DNA from: Diadema setosum
Taxonomy: Eukaryota; Echinodermata; Echinoidea; Diadematoida; Diadematidae
DNA length: 64,000 nt
Reading direction: 5' to 3'
Assembly (NCBI GenBank): GCA_033980235.1
Contig: CM067069.1
Span: 35,951,992 to 36,015,991, forward strand
This document shows positions 11,583 to 26,119 of the stretch, piece after piece; position 1 is the first letter of the stretch; each line of letters starts with the position of its first letter. A program made the position numbers and the translations under genes. The notes beneath the pieces were generated by a model. That model was not told the DNA's origin. It searched no databases and saw only the letters and a list, made by a program, of their open reading frames with translations.

Positions 11583-14500
11583 GTATGTGTGAACAAAAGT
11601 TCCTTTGGATAGCAAAATGTGATTCATTATTGTTGACAGTTTAAATTTGACTCATTTTTAGCTCACCAGACTCAGGTGAGTTTAATACATGTATTGCAAT
11701 CATTCAGCATCCGGTGTCCATGTCCTGTGTCCAGCATGTGTCATGTACAACAGTATGAGCTTTTACGTTTTCTCCTTGAAACCCCCTTGAGATTTTCACC
11801 AAACCTACTGTAGCAGGTAGCAACCCTTGGGGAGAGGATCTCAAATTGTGAGGTGTGGGGGGAGGGGGGGGGGGGGGGGGGGGAGACACAAACCCAGAAT
11901 TAAATGAAATCCAAACCTGAAGAGAAATGTGGATTGAGTAAAAGAAGCAACAATAGTAGAACACATCAGTGAAAGTTTGAGAAAAATCAGACAGTCAATG
12001 CAAAAGTTATGAATTTTTGGTGTTGGAACTCCTGGATGAGGAGACTACTAGAGGATATGATGTATGTGTGGACAACAATATAAAGAAAATATAAAGTGAA
12101 TTCCATGAAAATTCACTTTTCTAGAATAATGAAAGAGCACTTGGTAACTTAACGCTTTCAGAAAGCAGGGGATCCGAAATAATTGCTACCCTATGTCAGC
12201 ATCAAGTTGATGGAATGTGTAATTTTCATGAAAACTGAATTTTTGTGGAATTCCCTTCATACTTTCTTTACATGTACAAGTGTACAATGTGTATATTGTT
12301 GTCCAGACAATGCTGTGAAATTTAGTGTGCTCTAGATGTAGAAAACATACATTGTATCAAAGATTCTATTTCTGCAAAAAAAGAACAAAACAAAATTGAT
12401 AGAAATAATGGTCAAAATCTGTGTAACCCGCCTACAAGAAATTTGCTCTCGCGACTTTTGTCTGAAACTGTTGTCCTGGGTCACATTTGTTGCATTACTG
12501 TATGTCAAGCTTCAGAGTTTGCAATTAACACAGAATTCACCTTGCTGAAAACATTCATTTTGAAGCACAGTATAATCAACAACCTTTTCATACTCAAAAC
12601 TAATAAAGTGAATGTTACTCTTTTTTGTATACGTGCGTACGTAGTTTGTAGAAAATGTTAGTGTATTAAAGTGAACTTGTTTTTCATTCTGTACGTAGGA
12701 TATGATGTCATTTTTTATGTCATTTTCTCCAAGTAATCTCTGTGCTTCTCCTCCTACAAACATCCTCTTTCTTTGAATACAGTATCTGCAGCTACCAAAC
12801 AGCAGACATGTGACAAGGAGACATCATACATTTCACCCTTTGTGGAGGCCTTTTATTCTCATGACTCTTTGATGACTGGGTGCACAAGAAGAGTAGAAAG
12901 TTCATCTCATGAGATTCATGTCATTAACCTACACTCCTCCTACCAAGACCTCCTCCACACTGGTCATGACATCACATTACACATTGGTCCCAGGGCAGGG
13001 TATGGAGCCAGGATGAGAATGACAATGGTGGTCCTTAACTCTCTCCATCCAGTGGAGTGGCATGTTGTGACTGACCGTTTAGGGCCCTTGCCTTTCCAGT
13101 TCCTGGTGAGTACATGTATAACATGATGTCCTGACTGATGCATCACCTAAGAATGTATAGTCAAAATCAATGATTGTCATTTTCTGACCATAAATTCTAC
13201 TGTGTTTACAGAATGCAAAATAATTATTCCCTTTGTTGTACTTGATATAAATGAATTGGAAAATAATTTTTATATGCATAACAGTCATTGGTCAGGGTCA
13301 ATATGAATGAGCCTTAATATCTACGAGCACATAGGGCCATGCACTTAAATAATGTATGACTGATACAGCTGTACAATGTATGTGCACACTGTAGGTGTGT
13401 GAGAAACAGAGGCATTCCAGTGGCAACTGAATGCATTCACAGTCAAAGTACTAAACTCAGGCACCTTCTGACACAGATTCATCATGATGTGCCTGTATTA
13501 AGGAAATCTTGAGGGAAAGACTGTTGATTATCCATTTTCAGCTGACATGATCTTTGACACCCATCAGTCTGTTCCTGTCAATTATAGCACACAGGTTTAG
13601 GGAGGTCAAGGCATGTCACAAAAGAGCATCTGACATTTCTCATAGCCAAGACAGTTTGAATATTATATCCAGAATCAGATATACACTTGTACTGTATGTT
13701 ATATCTTTGTCTACTTCGAGGTTAATGCTCAATAGCAAAAAAACAAGGTGATATTAAATATTGTAAATGCAGCATGTCTTTGAAGTTTGATACTCATAGA
13801 CAAGCTGCCTGAACTGCATGTATCCTGTTCCCACGGCTATCAAACTACTTTTTTGGGCCCAAATTCACGAAGGTGGTACAATTGAAACCATGGTTTAAAC
13901 TATGGACAAAGATCATAGTTTTTTATGGGGCGCCAAGTGTCGCATGGCCTATTTTGTAACAAAATCAGTCATTTCATCGTTGATGAAATGACCATTTTGT
14001 TAATGAAATGATCATTTCGTTGATGTATAATGTGATGTTAATATTTCTTAACGAAATGACTGATTTCATAATGAAATATGTATACAGACCATGCGACACT
14101 TGGCGCCCTGTACAAAACTATGGGCTTTGTCCATGGTTTAAACCATAGTTTCAATTGTACCACCTTTGTGAATTCCGGCCTGTAGTACATGTACATGTAG
14201 TATTAGCCTTGAAATTTTTTAATGCAAAACTATACAGTCTTATCAAGACTTGTACATGTATACTAGAAAGATTAAACGAGGACTTACCTGTTCGAAGCTG
14301 TAATCTCAATTAAAGTACGTGTAATAGGAGGGTGATATTACGTCAGGAGAGAGCCCGCCATGAGTTCATGCGCAGTAGAACCAATTTTCGAAGAGTGTAA
14401 AATGGATTGTCACTTGATGAAAGATAACGGGAACTTGCAATCCTGTTCGAAATAATGCTGACTTACACTTCTGTTAGAACAGCAGGGTGGGTGTGGAGGG

Positions 14501-16163
14501 GAGGTAATATCACCCTCCTATTAATAGAATTGAGATTAAAGCTTCGAACAGGTAAGTTCTCGTTTAATCTTTCTATTCTATTGGGTAATACTCGTTAGAT
14601 GTTACGTCAGGAGACTTTAAAGCCTGTGACGATACATTTTTCTCATAAACATAACATAGACATTCTATTTATGAGAATAACTGAAGCACCTACCAAGAGG
14701 TCATTAGTTCTCTGCTACACGAGTGACAGCCTGCGAAAAGCTCATTTTGGCGTCTTTTGGTTTATAAATTGTAGAAACGTCGAAACATTCTTTCCTTTGA
14801 CCATCCAGCCTGTTCAAGTATTGCAGTCACTGGTACATCACCTCTGGTTGCGGCTGAAGTTGATGTTGCTCGAGTGCTGTGCGCTTTGTACTTACGGTAT
14901 CAGTATTGATACCTGCTGATGTAAGCACTTCCTTCAGCCAACGAGCAATAGTTTGTGATGGTACACTTTTGTGGGGTTTCTTGAAGCTGACAAATAGCTG
15001 TCGTTCATCCCCCCTGAGAATACTTGTTCTCTCAATATACTCTCTGAGGTAGTACATGTACAGTACGCGCAATAAGAAACGCCTCCGTCAATTTCGTTTT
15101 CCAACGAAAGTTCATTATCGATCCGAGTAGCAACGAAATCTGGACGAAATTTGGACGAAATTTCGTTATCGATCCATTAGCAACGATTCTGACGTTTTGT
15201 GGACGCTTTGTGGACGCATTTCACGCACGACCGCCCGCTCAATTCCGTTCGGCAAATGCGTTGCTCGTTCGGAAGATGCGTGTTCGGAGCTCGGCAGTTT
15301 CGTCCAAATTTCGTTAGAAGCGTCCGTGATCCAAGGCGCACATGGAATACAGTACACACGTGTGTGTGTGTAGTGGCCACATCCACAGCCGCTAGCCGGT
15401 GTCACAGTCGATCCGTTCCGGGTTCCGGGGGAACCGATATACCGGCTGAATCCAGTCGATTAGTTCCGCAGAACGAATATACCGCACAATAGGCAGTACG
15501 CAGAAACGTTCCGCAACCGTCGATCCTATCCGGGTTGTGCGAGTAGGCCTCATTAAAAACAGAATGATATCTGTTTATTGTGGATGCCTATACCGAAGCC
15601 AAAAATCTAAGAAAGCTATTTCTTCATTTTTAAAATGATATCAAGGACAAACCTGTTTTACGTTCTGATAATTTCCCTTTAAGGACGTTCCTCAGTTGAG
15701 TTTGTGCGCATCCTAGCTGCGCAGGTTGGCAGTGACGTAACAATGAGCCTAGAAGCGCACGCACGAGTGATGAGCTGAGCTAGCTGAGCTGAGCAGCTGC
15801 TCTAGCGAGCTAGAGTGTGGTACATACGGATACCCGGCAGCTCCCCACCGCGGCCGCGCTGGGGGGCCTTGCTAGGCTCGCGTGCCGACTGTACGCGTTA
15901 CAATCTGTACGTACTACGCAAAGTTCAGCGGTCCGAGCCGGATAAATATATACATGATCATGGTAACACAACACTGATCGACGGAATCGGGAAGCTCGGA
16001 AGTGGAATTGAGCTGTTTCCATTTTCAATTTATATATCTGTTTTGTGACATGCAGTTCATTATCATTCTGTTCATCACTGTGACATGGTCAAGTCGAGTG
16101 CTAAGGTACATAGAGCCTATAGGCCCTAGTCGGGGACGACTAGTCTACTAGACTAGGTGTTAA

Positions 16164-16212
<49 letters not shown>

Positions 16213-19200
16213 AACACAAACATATGACACACATTTCATCTTTAGGTCTACCAACTAAAACAATCTGAGTATCTCTGTTAAAATCTGGATTAGATCTAAA
16301 CTTGTTATTTCTAATTAGAAATATTGTTTTTCATTTTGGTTACAAAAATACAAGGTCACGAAAGCATTATCAAACAAGGATTTATCACTTTCACCATTCC
16401 GATATTAATTTTTGATTACCAAATCTGGTGTAACAAAAGGAGAATCAAAGAATTATTGTTTTTTTCGGGGGGGGGGGGGTACTCAAGGTAAACATCTCCA
16501 TAGTTTACAACACGCACTTTACCAACCACTGCAACAACCAACACATGCAATCTGCAATCAACATCATTTATATATTAAGATTTGTTTCTCCTTTCGTGGA
16601 CCGTCAGACTTATGCCAAAACTCCCATTTCCTTATATTTTTTCTTCCCCCATTATCACTTTCTGCATAACCACGGTAACAGCAAGTGGGTAAAACAAACA
16701 AACAAGCATGTCAATGTGGAGTTTTCAACGCTTGCGTCCACATTAATATCATTATGGCTGTGTAAGGGAAATCATAACAAAAGCTCACGTGGACCTTCCT
16801 TTCTGAAGATTTTTTCAGTGCACCTTATCACTGCAATTGTGACACGTTTTTTTGTTGCTTAAAAAAAAGAAAGAAAATGGGGTTTTGGGTGAGCCGCATG
16901 AGATTCATGCATCCTATAGCAGGTTATATCCCTGCATAGGTTCCTGGCCAGATTTGGGGGTCTTACGATGATTTCTGTCGCAAGGAGGCTCTGCTAGCAC
17001 TAAAACGAGCACATGAACTCCCATTTTTCATTGTTTTTCTGGAATTAGTAAGCCTTTCTCTACTATTTGGTCAATTTTCGTGAAAATGACATGGGTTTTG
17101 AAGGTACAGCATAGGTTTTATGGACCCACCCCGTTCAGGGTGGGTTTATAGGTTCATGACCAGATTTTGGGGACTTATACGATGATATATGTCGCATGGG
17201 GGCGCGGCTAGCACAAAAATGAGCACATGGACCCCCACTTTTCATTATTTTTCTGGTATAAGTAAGCCTTCTTCTACAATTTGGTCAAGTTTCGTGAAAA
17301 TTACATGGGTTTTAAATGTACAGCATAAGTTTTATGAACCCACCCTGTTAGGACATCCCTGCATAGGTTCCTGACCAGATTTTGGGGACTTACGATGATA
17401 TATGTCGCATGGGGGCGCTCCTAGCACAAAAACGAGCACATGAACCCCCATTTTTCATTGTTTTTCTGGAATTAGTAAGCGTTCCTCTACAATTTGGTCA
17501 AGTTTCGTGAAAATGACATGGGTTTTGAAGGTACAGCATAGGTTTTATGAACCTTGTCCTTTAGCTAACCCCTAACAGAAAACGTCGATCAGAAGGATTT
17601 GAGAGATTTCGGTGTTCTCTGCCGCGTGCGGGCGCTGCTTGCTCACGAATGAGAGTGTAAACCCTATCTTTAAAACCTTTTCCTCGTTTTGGGAACCCTT
17701 TTCTTCAATTCTTGCAAATTTGGAGAAAATAACAATGATTTTAAAAGAATTATGGGGATTTAAGTTTGTAATCGCATATTTTGTTGCCAATCATTAGTCT
17801 TGATCCTGTAACCCTATCATTGGTACAAGACGGCAGATTTTTCATATTCTTCAAAGTCCCGTAGAAGAAAAACAAGCACATGAACCTATGGTTTTATTTA
17901 CATATTTTGGCTTCGGATGGGTCAAAGTTACTGTATGGAAAGTTTGAAGAAAATGACATGGACTTCACTTTAACTGAGGAACGTCCTTAAATGATTCATA
18001 TTATAGCCTCGTACAAGTGGCGCGAAGAAATGAATCACTGTAGGGCTTACAATGTATTAGCTAAGTAGCATGCACAAATACGTACTAGTCGATCATCTGG
18101 AGCCGTTGCACAGACAGTGTGCGATTAACCTTTATTTATAGACAAAACTTCAAAGAACAGTTCAACAAAAGAGCATGATAATAGGTTTTCCCGGCCAATT
18201 TCGCACTTTTTTCAGTCCAATTCCTAATTGCTGCATTCAATTTAGCACAATTTAGCCTAGACGGCATGTTCGGTATTTCAATTTTATAATCTTTTCATTC
18301 AAATTAATTTTGGAGCATTCAAATTACCTTTTACATCATTCGAATCAGCACTTTCTCAGTTCAAATTCGTAAGACAAGCACCATTTCGCAAATCGTTCAT
18401 TCAATTTAGCACGATATAGTCACGTGATCACGTAAACGCTGCGCTCGTTCATTCGAATTCATTCTTGGGCATTCAATTTCGCAATTACTGCAGTCAATTT
18501 AGCAGACAAGTTTATGCTTTTATTCTGATATCACCTTTGCAACATACTTTCAAAATAAGTGTATGTGTTTATAATGTTCGATTGCATTATTTCATTCACA
18601 GATACATTGATCTTAAGTTTGTTTTGTCAATAATTGGAGAAGGAGGTTTCAATTTACATTATTATTTCTTTCATCTGCATGTTTCATTATTTTCATTTGG
18701 TGGGTGCTAGATTGCGTTAATTATCATTAGGAATAAATAAAAGTTCTTTGATCAGCTCTAGCCATCAATTTGTCAGGGTTATTACCCTCAAATGCTTCTA
18801 TGATTCTCTCCCTGTTTTCTTGAGAGATACGCCTGTATCTAACTCGTGCTGCTATGACTAGACATAAGAAAGTGAAGTTAATCTATGGTACTGGTGCAAG
18901 CATGGCATGTATAGAGTCTAGTTCTGATAACATGTATGGAAGAAGAGGGGTGTTACAGAACAACAAACTTGAGTTATTTAGGGTCAAAGATACCTTTACT
19001 ATATACTTAACAGTGTGTGGATGAAACAAAAATTCACATTTAAATACGTATAAATCACGGTTCTCACCTTTTCAAAATAGAAATAACATTACGCCAATTT
19101 GAATGAACATGTTTGGAATTTGACTGCCCATACGCGAAATTGAATGACTGAAATACCATTTTCCGCCAGTGCTGGCGAATTTGAATGACTGAAGAGCACG

Positions 19201-22200
19201 TGCCAATTTGAATGCCCGTTTTACGCATTCGAAAGGCACATGTGCGAATTTCATTGACCGAAATGCTAAATTGAACAAACTAGTTGCAATTTTGAATGAC
19301 AGAATGTGCAGTGACGAGGATTTTCGCTAAATTGAATGAACCTTTTATCAAATGGACTGACAAAAGTGCGAAATTGGCCGGGAAAACCTATACTATAGTT
19401 ATAAAGTCCTACATTTATAAGAGACTGCTTGAAGTGGGAAGGAGGAGAGAGGGAGGTTTTGCTGGTAGGGTACAGCAAGGATAAACATGTTTTTTTTTTT
19501 TCGGTGAGCTTTGTTCTGATAAGACAATCATTGTTCAGCTGTACTTCAAAACGAAAAAGAATGTTGGTCTAATAGTCTGCAAACAAATTGTGTATGCAGC
19601 GGAGTAAAATGGAGCTATGCATGTGGATTTCATTTCATTTATTTATTTTATTCAAATTTTTCTTTCAACAAAACATAACACAAAGTAAATCAAAAATGCA
19701 ATCATAAGCAAACATACATTACAAAGTATGACATTCAATGGTAATTAACAAACTAATAAAGATATGCACACATACTGGAATTACAAAGTTATGTTTGCAG
19801 GGTAAAAATGAGAACTACCCTGCATACACTTGTCATCTGTTCTTCTCTTCTTCTCTGACCAGGAGCATTGCTTGTAGATTTTAGACCACTCTAAAATATT
19901 TTAAAAATACTTATTATAATTACAAGAACGTAATTATGCATAATGCAAAAAATATAAGACAAAATGAAACAAACAACACAGACACAACAACGTGACATGA
20001 CTAAACTGAGGGGAATATACGAATGAAAGGATTAGAGCAAAAACAAAATTAAAGGAAGAAGGAGAGAAAGAGAGAGAGAGAATGCCTACACGCTGAACAG
20101 GATAAACGGAAGAGGAGATTTATTGATTGATTACTCAAATTATCCACTCTGGAATTTTTCATACTTTGGGTATCGCAACAAAATTAACATTCAATACATT
20201 ACGGGTACACCACAATCAGACATGTCATTGAGTACAAAATGAAACTCACTCACATTAACATACAGTAACGTATGCACCATAACATAATACATTAACCCGA
20301 CATTTACAACTACACTTATGTATACAAAAGCTATTGATATACAGCTGTATATCACTTTCATATAATTATTCCACTCATAAATGTATTTGATAATATCCTT
20401 TCATACATCATCATTCTACACCAAACAATTATATCACCACATATCCCAATATATATATATATATATATAAGTGTGTGTGTGTGTGTGTGTGTATAATAAT
20501 AATAATAATTACCATGGCAGCGCCTTAACAAAATAACACCAAATGTGTCTTGCATGTACACCTGTAAATCATTACATATTCCAAATTTAAAATTACATAA
20601 CTTAAATAGTGTGGGAATAAAAAACAAAAAAATATTTAAAAAATAAGATTACCATAACAATGCTTTGTCTATCAAACACACACGAGAAACATATATCCTA
20701 CAAATCTACACCTCACTTTCATCATCACCAAATTTGAACTCAATTACTTCAACAGTATAAAGATAATCACTCAATATCACCATATTACTCCAGATTTCAT
20801 CAGAATTAATTCAGAGCTGTAGAAAAGTTCGCGACGTAAACTTTGCGACGAACCGCCCGACCGCTCGACCAACCACACACAATTCCTGTATACCTTCTTA
20901 TACTCTTTGGATATGCGGGAGCATAATAATAATAATGATAATAATAAATACACCAAAAACTAATCATTACAACTTATCTAATTACTCTGGCATTATACGT
21001 GTGAATGGAATCCGGGACAAAAGCACTTCTAAAACGGGTACGCTTTGTGCGAGGAGGACAGAGTCTGATACCTGATCTGTTCAGGCAATAGTAACTGTAC
21101 AGACGGTGTGTTAAATCGGTCATTATCTTGTTTACCTTGACCATCATTCTTCTTCAACTAACGAATTACCATCTGTTTTTATCCACATGTTCAAAAGGAA
21201 TCGCTCTGTCCACTGTTATCCCACTTGCCAGAGTGACGCCTATCACCTTCCCCGTACTCGCACTATTTTTGCAAAGAAAACAATTGTATTTACTGGACCC
21301 AGATATTGGAATGACCTCCCTCAAGATATTACTTCTTCTTTGTCTTTATTCACCTTCAAACGCAAATTAAAACAGTTATTACTTAGTGCATACACACTTC
21401 CAAGTGTTTAGCAACTTTTTTTTTTTGATACTCCCAGTCTTTTGTCCTTGTCCGCAGCTTCAAGTTATTAAAGTTATTTAATGGTACCGATACATTTTTA
21501 ATACATAGCATTCCTTTTCAAACAAGCGAGATCCGTATACAGTCTGGTTTGTGCGATATCTATGTGGTTCATTACTTTATTCTTTATCGATTTTTGTACT
21601 GATATAATTTTAGTTGGTCAAGACAAACATATCCGTTCTCCGTATAATTATATGCCTATGAATTTGGGAACCTACAGTTTTACAAGCGTTAAAGCTTTTT
21701 ATGTATAGGCTCCATCATATTTATGATACTTATTTGTGACATATTGACATGATATGACCATGTACATTTGTGTCAAGAATGTTTTTTTTTCTTCTTCTTC
21801 TTCAATCAAAAGACATGATTGTATATATTTGGTATTCTTGTTTTATTGTCAATAATTTTGTAATCTCATCATTGAGAAAATGCAAATATGAAATTTGAAC
21901 TGAACATCTTATTTATTCTTACACGGTCATGGATGGCTGAGTAATCATTCTTTTTGGACAATGGGTCAAATTGGACTTGGGACCAAGTTTCAGTTAGTGA
22001 GACCAGCATAAATCCTTTTCAATTCACCTTTTTTTTTTAATGTTCAGACTGGTGAGACATACCTAGGGCCCTTCTTCTTTGAAAACAACCGCAACGAAAA
22101 TGGATGCTTACAAATTTTAAATGAACATGTCATTCCTGAATTAATGGAAAATTTTCCTGTGCAACAAAGTGGTGTGTTCAGACGCCTATGGTGGGCACAG

Positions 22201-23110
22201 TATATCGCACCAGCCCATCGACTAGTTGCAGTAAGAAACAGATTGGCTGAGGTATTTGGAAATCGGGTGATTGCCTTGTATCATGATGTGGATTGGCCAC
22301 CAGAATCTCTGGATCTAACTTCTTGCGATTTTTTTTTTCTTTAGGGTTATTTCAGAGCAAAGTGTTCATTATCCCTCAACCTGACATTGCAACTCTGAGA
22401 CAAAGAATCACTGATGAATTTGAAGCTCTACGCCATCAAGCCACAATGATTCGTAGGGCTGTGCGTGAGATGTAGAAAAGAGCTAATCTCTGTGTGGGAA
22501 GGAATGGTGGCCGTGTTCAGGGGCATGGGATGTAATGTTAAAAAGAGATATCCGGAAAAAAAAAAAAATGGTAAGTTGTGATTATTAATTTCATTATTCC
22601 ATTTGTTAACTTAATTTCTGATAAGGTGCATTGATTCTTGCAGTGTCTAAACTTGGTCCCAAGTCCAATTTACCCATTGTCTAAAAAGAATGATTACTTA
22701 GCCATCCATGACCGTGTATGCATAAATATCATTTTGAAGAGGAGTATTATATGGTTTTAAGATGTTGCTACTCACTTTGGTGTAAAGTTAACACAATCTT
22801 CACAAATTTGAAATCAAATCTTGTTGCGTGTTTTTTTTTTATACGCACTGCATAAACAGAGACTTTCCACCTTATCTGCCCACTACACATGTATTTTCTT
22901 TTTTCAGTCCAAACCGATTTTGTATAATGTACTTTCAATTTCTCTTAGAATCGTATGCTCTCTATTTCAAATGTGCTTTCTAATTATCTTGCAAAACGTT
23001 AAATTTTCAATCGCCCATCTCAACCAAAACTATACTGTATCTCTTTAGAATACCTTGCCTGTTTGAAGTAATCTCTGTGCGGTATTGATAGACCGCCTCC
23101 CCAAAAGAGA

Positions 23111-23147
<37 letters not shown>

Positions 23148-26046
23148 TCATATGCACATACACACGGACACAAGATATACATGTAATAAACTTTAAGACA
23201 ACTGAACACACAAAAACAAAATTCATCCCGTCATCTTTAGTTGTTACAACTGAAAAAATAATGAACCAAACGAACATGCATGTATGACGTTGGCGATTAT
23301 ATTGGTCGTTATATCGCACTAAAATGATTAGACTCTGTGCCCTGAAAATAGACATTAAAACGAAGGTGGACTATTTGAGCTCATAGTATGTTTAATATGA
23401 AGCTCCTTGTATTACAGTAGTTAACATGAAGCATGCCGAACATCCCAATTACAGTAACTCATTTGGTTATTCTGTTCAAAATTATTCAAATCAGAGAGAG
23501 GTTGGCATGACCAACGTCACATCGTGCAGAACTCTACAAAGCACAGTTCTGTGACTGTACCATGGCCACCATGACGTCGAAAGAGATAAGGGAGGGGGAA
23601 AAAAAGGAATCGCTTTGTAGTCCGGGTTTCAAATTGGCAACTTTGTTCGGTTGGCTGGTCAGAGAGATTTGGAGAAGTTCATTGGCTGTAGAGGGAGACT
23701 GGAAAAGTACATTTTACTGAAGGGGTGTTTCCCCATTACCACTTTGTATACATTGTATACGGAAGAGACCCGGATCGAATCGGCGGTGGGGGATCTTATC
23801 GGCGGTGAGGCAAAAATCCCGCCGATTGGATCTGGGGGATCTGATATACCGGCCAAAGTCCGCCGATAAGTTCCGGTGGAACTTATCGACTGGCCGGAAC
23901 GGATCGCCTGTGACACCGGCAAGAATCACTGCAAGATAAGACTCAACAAGTAGCACAGCAGTCGGGAATGAGAACAGTAGACAGGCGTGGAATTCACCTG
24001 ATACACATAATAATATTAAAAATGGTAACATGTATACATATATCGATGCCGTTTTCATTGAAGCAATTTGTAAAAGTTTTAGTTTCCCTTACCCTAGCTG
24101 TAAGTACGGCACCGTTAGCAGGTTATTCACTGCATTTAGTGAAAGTCACCTGATACATCATCACATGGTGGTATGCGGGCTGCATGTAACCAGGGAATGT
24201 GCACGTATGGGAAAGGCGAGTGCGCCGTATGTGCGTCGCCATTGCTATGGCATGGCTCGCTCGGCTGAACGAAACAGAGATGTTATACGATGTAGTAGTT
24301 CACGTGTTTTGTTTTGTTTTTTACAAGCAGAAAATAAACAACTGTTGATCATGAAATAGACTAAATTACCAATCAGAGATCATTCGGGTTCATAGTATTT
24401 AAGAGAAATCACGCAATTTTGGCGAGGGTGAACCCACAGGAACCCACAGGAACCTTATCGTAGAATGCCGACCAAAAAGAAAATGGTTTCACTAAAATTG
24501 CGCGTACGTAAAATCCATTTGAGTATAGAAAGAAAATTAACCCCCAAAAAGAGGAAAAAAGAAATTAGAAGGATTTGTTCGCCGTTATTTGGTCATTAAA
24601 TATATTTCTTTCTTCAGCAATTGCGCGTTACATTGCCCGTTTTTTTATTGAATCAGGGCCCTGTTGCATAAAACCCTTACCGCTGGACTTACCGCTCCTT
24701 TCTAGCGGTAAGTCTTCAAATCAGCGGTAAATTTTATAATCCTTGATGCTGATTGGCTGTGATGCCTAATTTTGACGGTAGTTACCATTGAAATTCAATG
24801 GTAAGTTTTATGCAACGGGCCCCAGAAAAGCAAAAAAAAAAAAATATTCAAAACAAGACAATACGTTTAATTCTTAGTTTGATATCGTTTATTTCTTTAT
24901 TGGACAGAGAGATAATTCAGACGGTACGTGGAATTTTCAAAGCGACTAATTCAGACTGATTCTTAGTTTGACTTGGCTCTTTCTTTCTTTCTTTCTTTCT
25001 TTTTTCTTTTTTTTTGGGGGGGTGGGGGTTGAGGGTCATGTTCGTTGTACCCATGCACCCATAAGGTTCGTTAGTACGAAAATGAAACATTCAGATACAC
25101 GCGACTTCCCTACACGAAAAATAGATGTTCGTAAATGTGATAGTCAAATTATGATTCATAATCCGAAAATGCACGAATGTTTGTGATTGGAAAGGTGCGT
25201 TATTGTCGGATTAGCAAACCTTCGGAGTACTGTAGTATCGAGCCTGTTGTATTCACGGATAAACGAACTTTTGGAATAATGAATTTTATATTCAGAGCAA
25301 GACAATAAGTTTAATTCTTATTATAGTTTGACATCGTTTATTTCCTAGTTGTGAAGCGAGAGATAATTCTGAAAAGAAGTATACAGACGGAACATGAAAT
25401 ATTCAAAGCAGCTATGAGATTAAATCTTAAGTTGTTTATTTGTTTGTTTGCTTGCTTGTTTGTTGTTATGCTCAAGTGTTGGTGTAATTATATATACATT
25501 TTCATTTATTTTTTTTTTTAGGGGGGAGGCATTTTTGTAGTACCCACTGCACGTAAAGTTCGCTGATGCGAAAGTGATAAAATGTTCCGTAACACGCAAA
25601 TTCCCTACACCCCCATGTTCGTACCTAGTGTGAAAATAAAATGTATTACTATTATTATTTTTTTCCCCATTGTTCGATTAGCAAACCTTCGGAGTGTCAA
25701 TCCTTTCGTTTTCGGATAAACGAACTTCCTTAACTAACAACACCACTTTCAGAGTAACAAACTAGTCATTATTTTATTCGGGCATTGAGAATACACGTAG
25801 TTCAGGAAAATCTTTTAAGGCAAGAATTACGATGGATTCTTAGTTTGAAATCATTTTATTGATTTCCGTGGTGTTCATTATTCCGAAAAAGAAAACGGGT
25901 GCGCTATTCCGATGGTTACGGCGTTATTTAGAATCCGAAACACGCATATTCCTTGTGCCTATCCATGTTTGTTGATTCGAAAATGTAATCATGCTGGCGG
26001 GTAATTGCTATAGGGCCATATATTGTTTTATTTCTGTCTATTGTTA

Positions 26047-26119
<73 letters not shown>

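Larger units (their letters stand above)
15396..23919. mobile_element. Nested TIR element inside X (8.5 kb)
   Basis: CCGGTGTCACAG at 15396 and its complement ending at 23919 begin imperfect inverted repeats that continue with CGATCCGTTCCGG and CCGATA/TATACCGG words. The flanks CTAG and CAAG could be a 4-bp target copy with one change. No coding region of its own was found. Confidence 0.55.

Noticed and set aside
15199..15492. Overlapping frames at 15.2-15.5 kb on both strands
   Set aside because: They fall in GGACG/CGTCC-rich subterminal repeats of X and of the nested element, with no family similarity.
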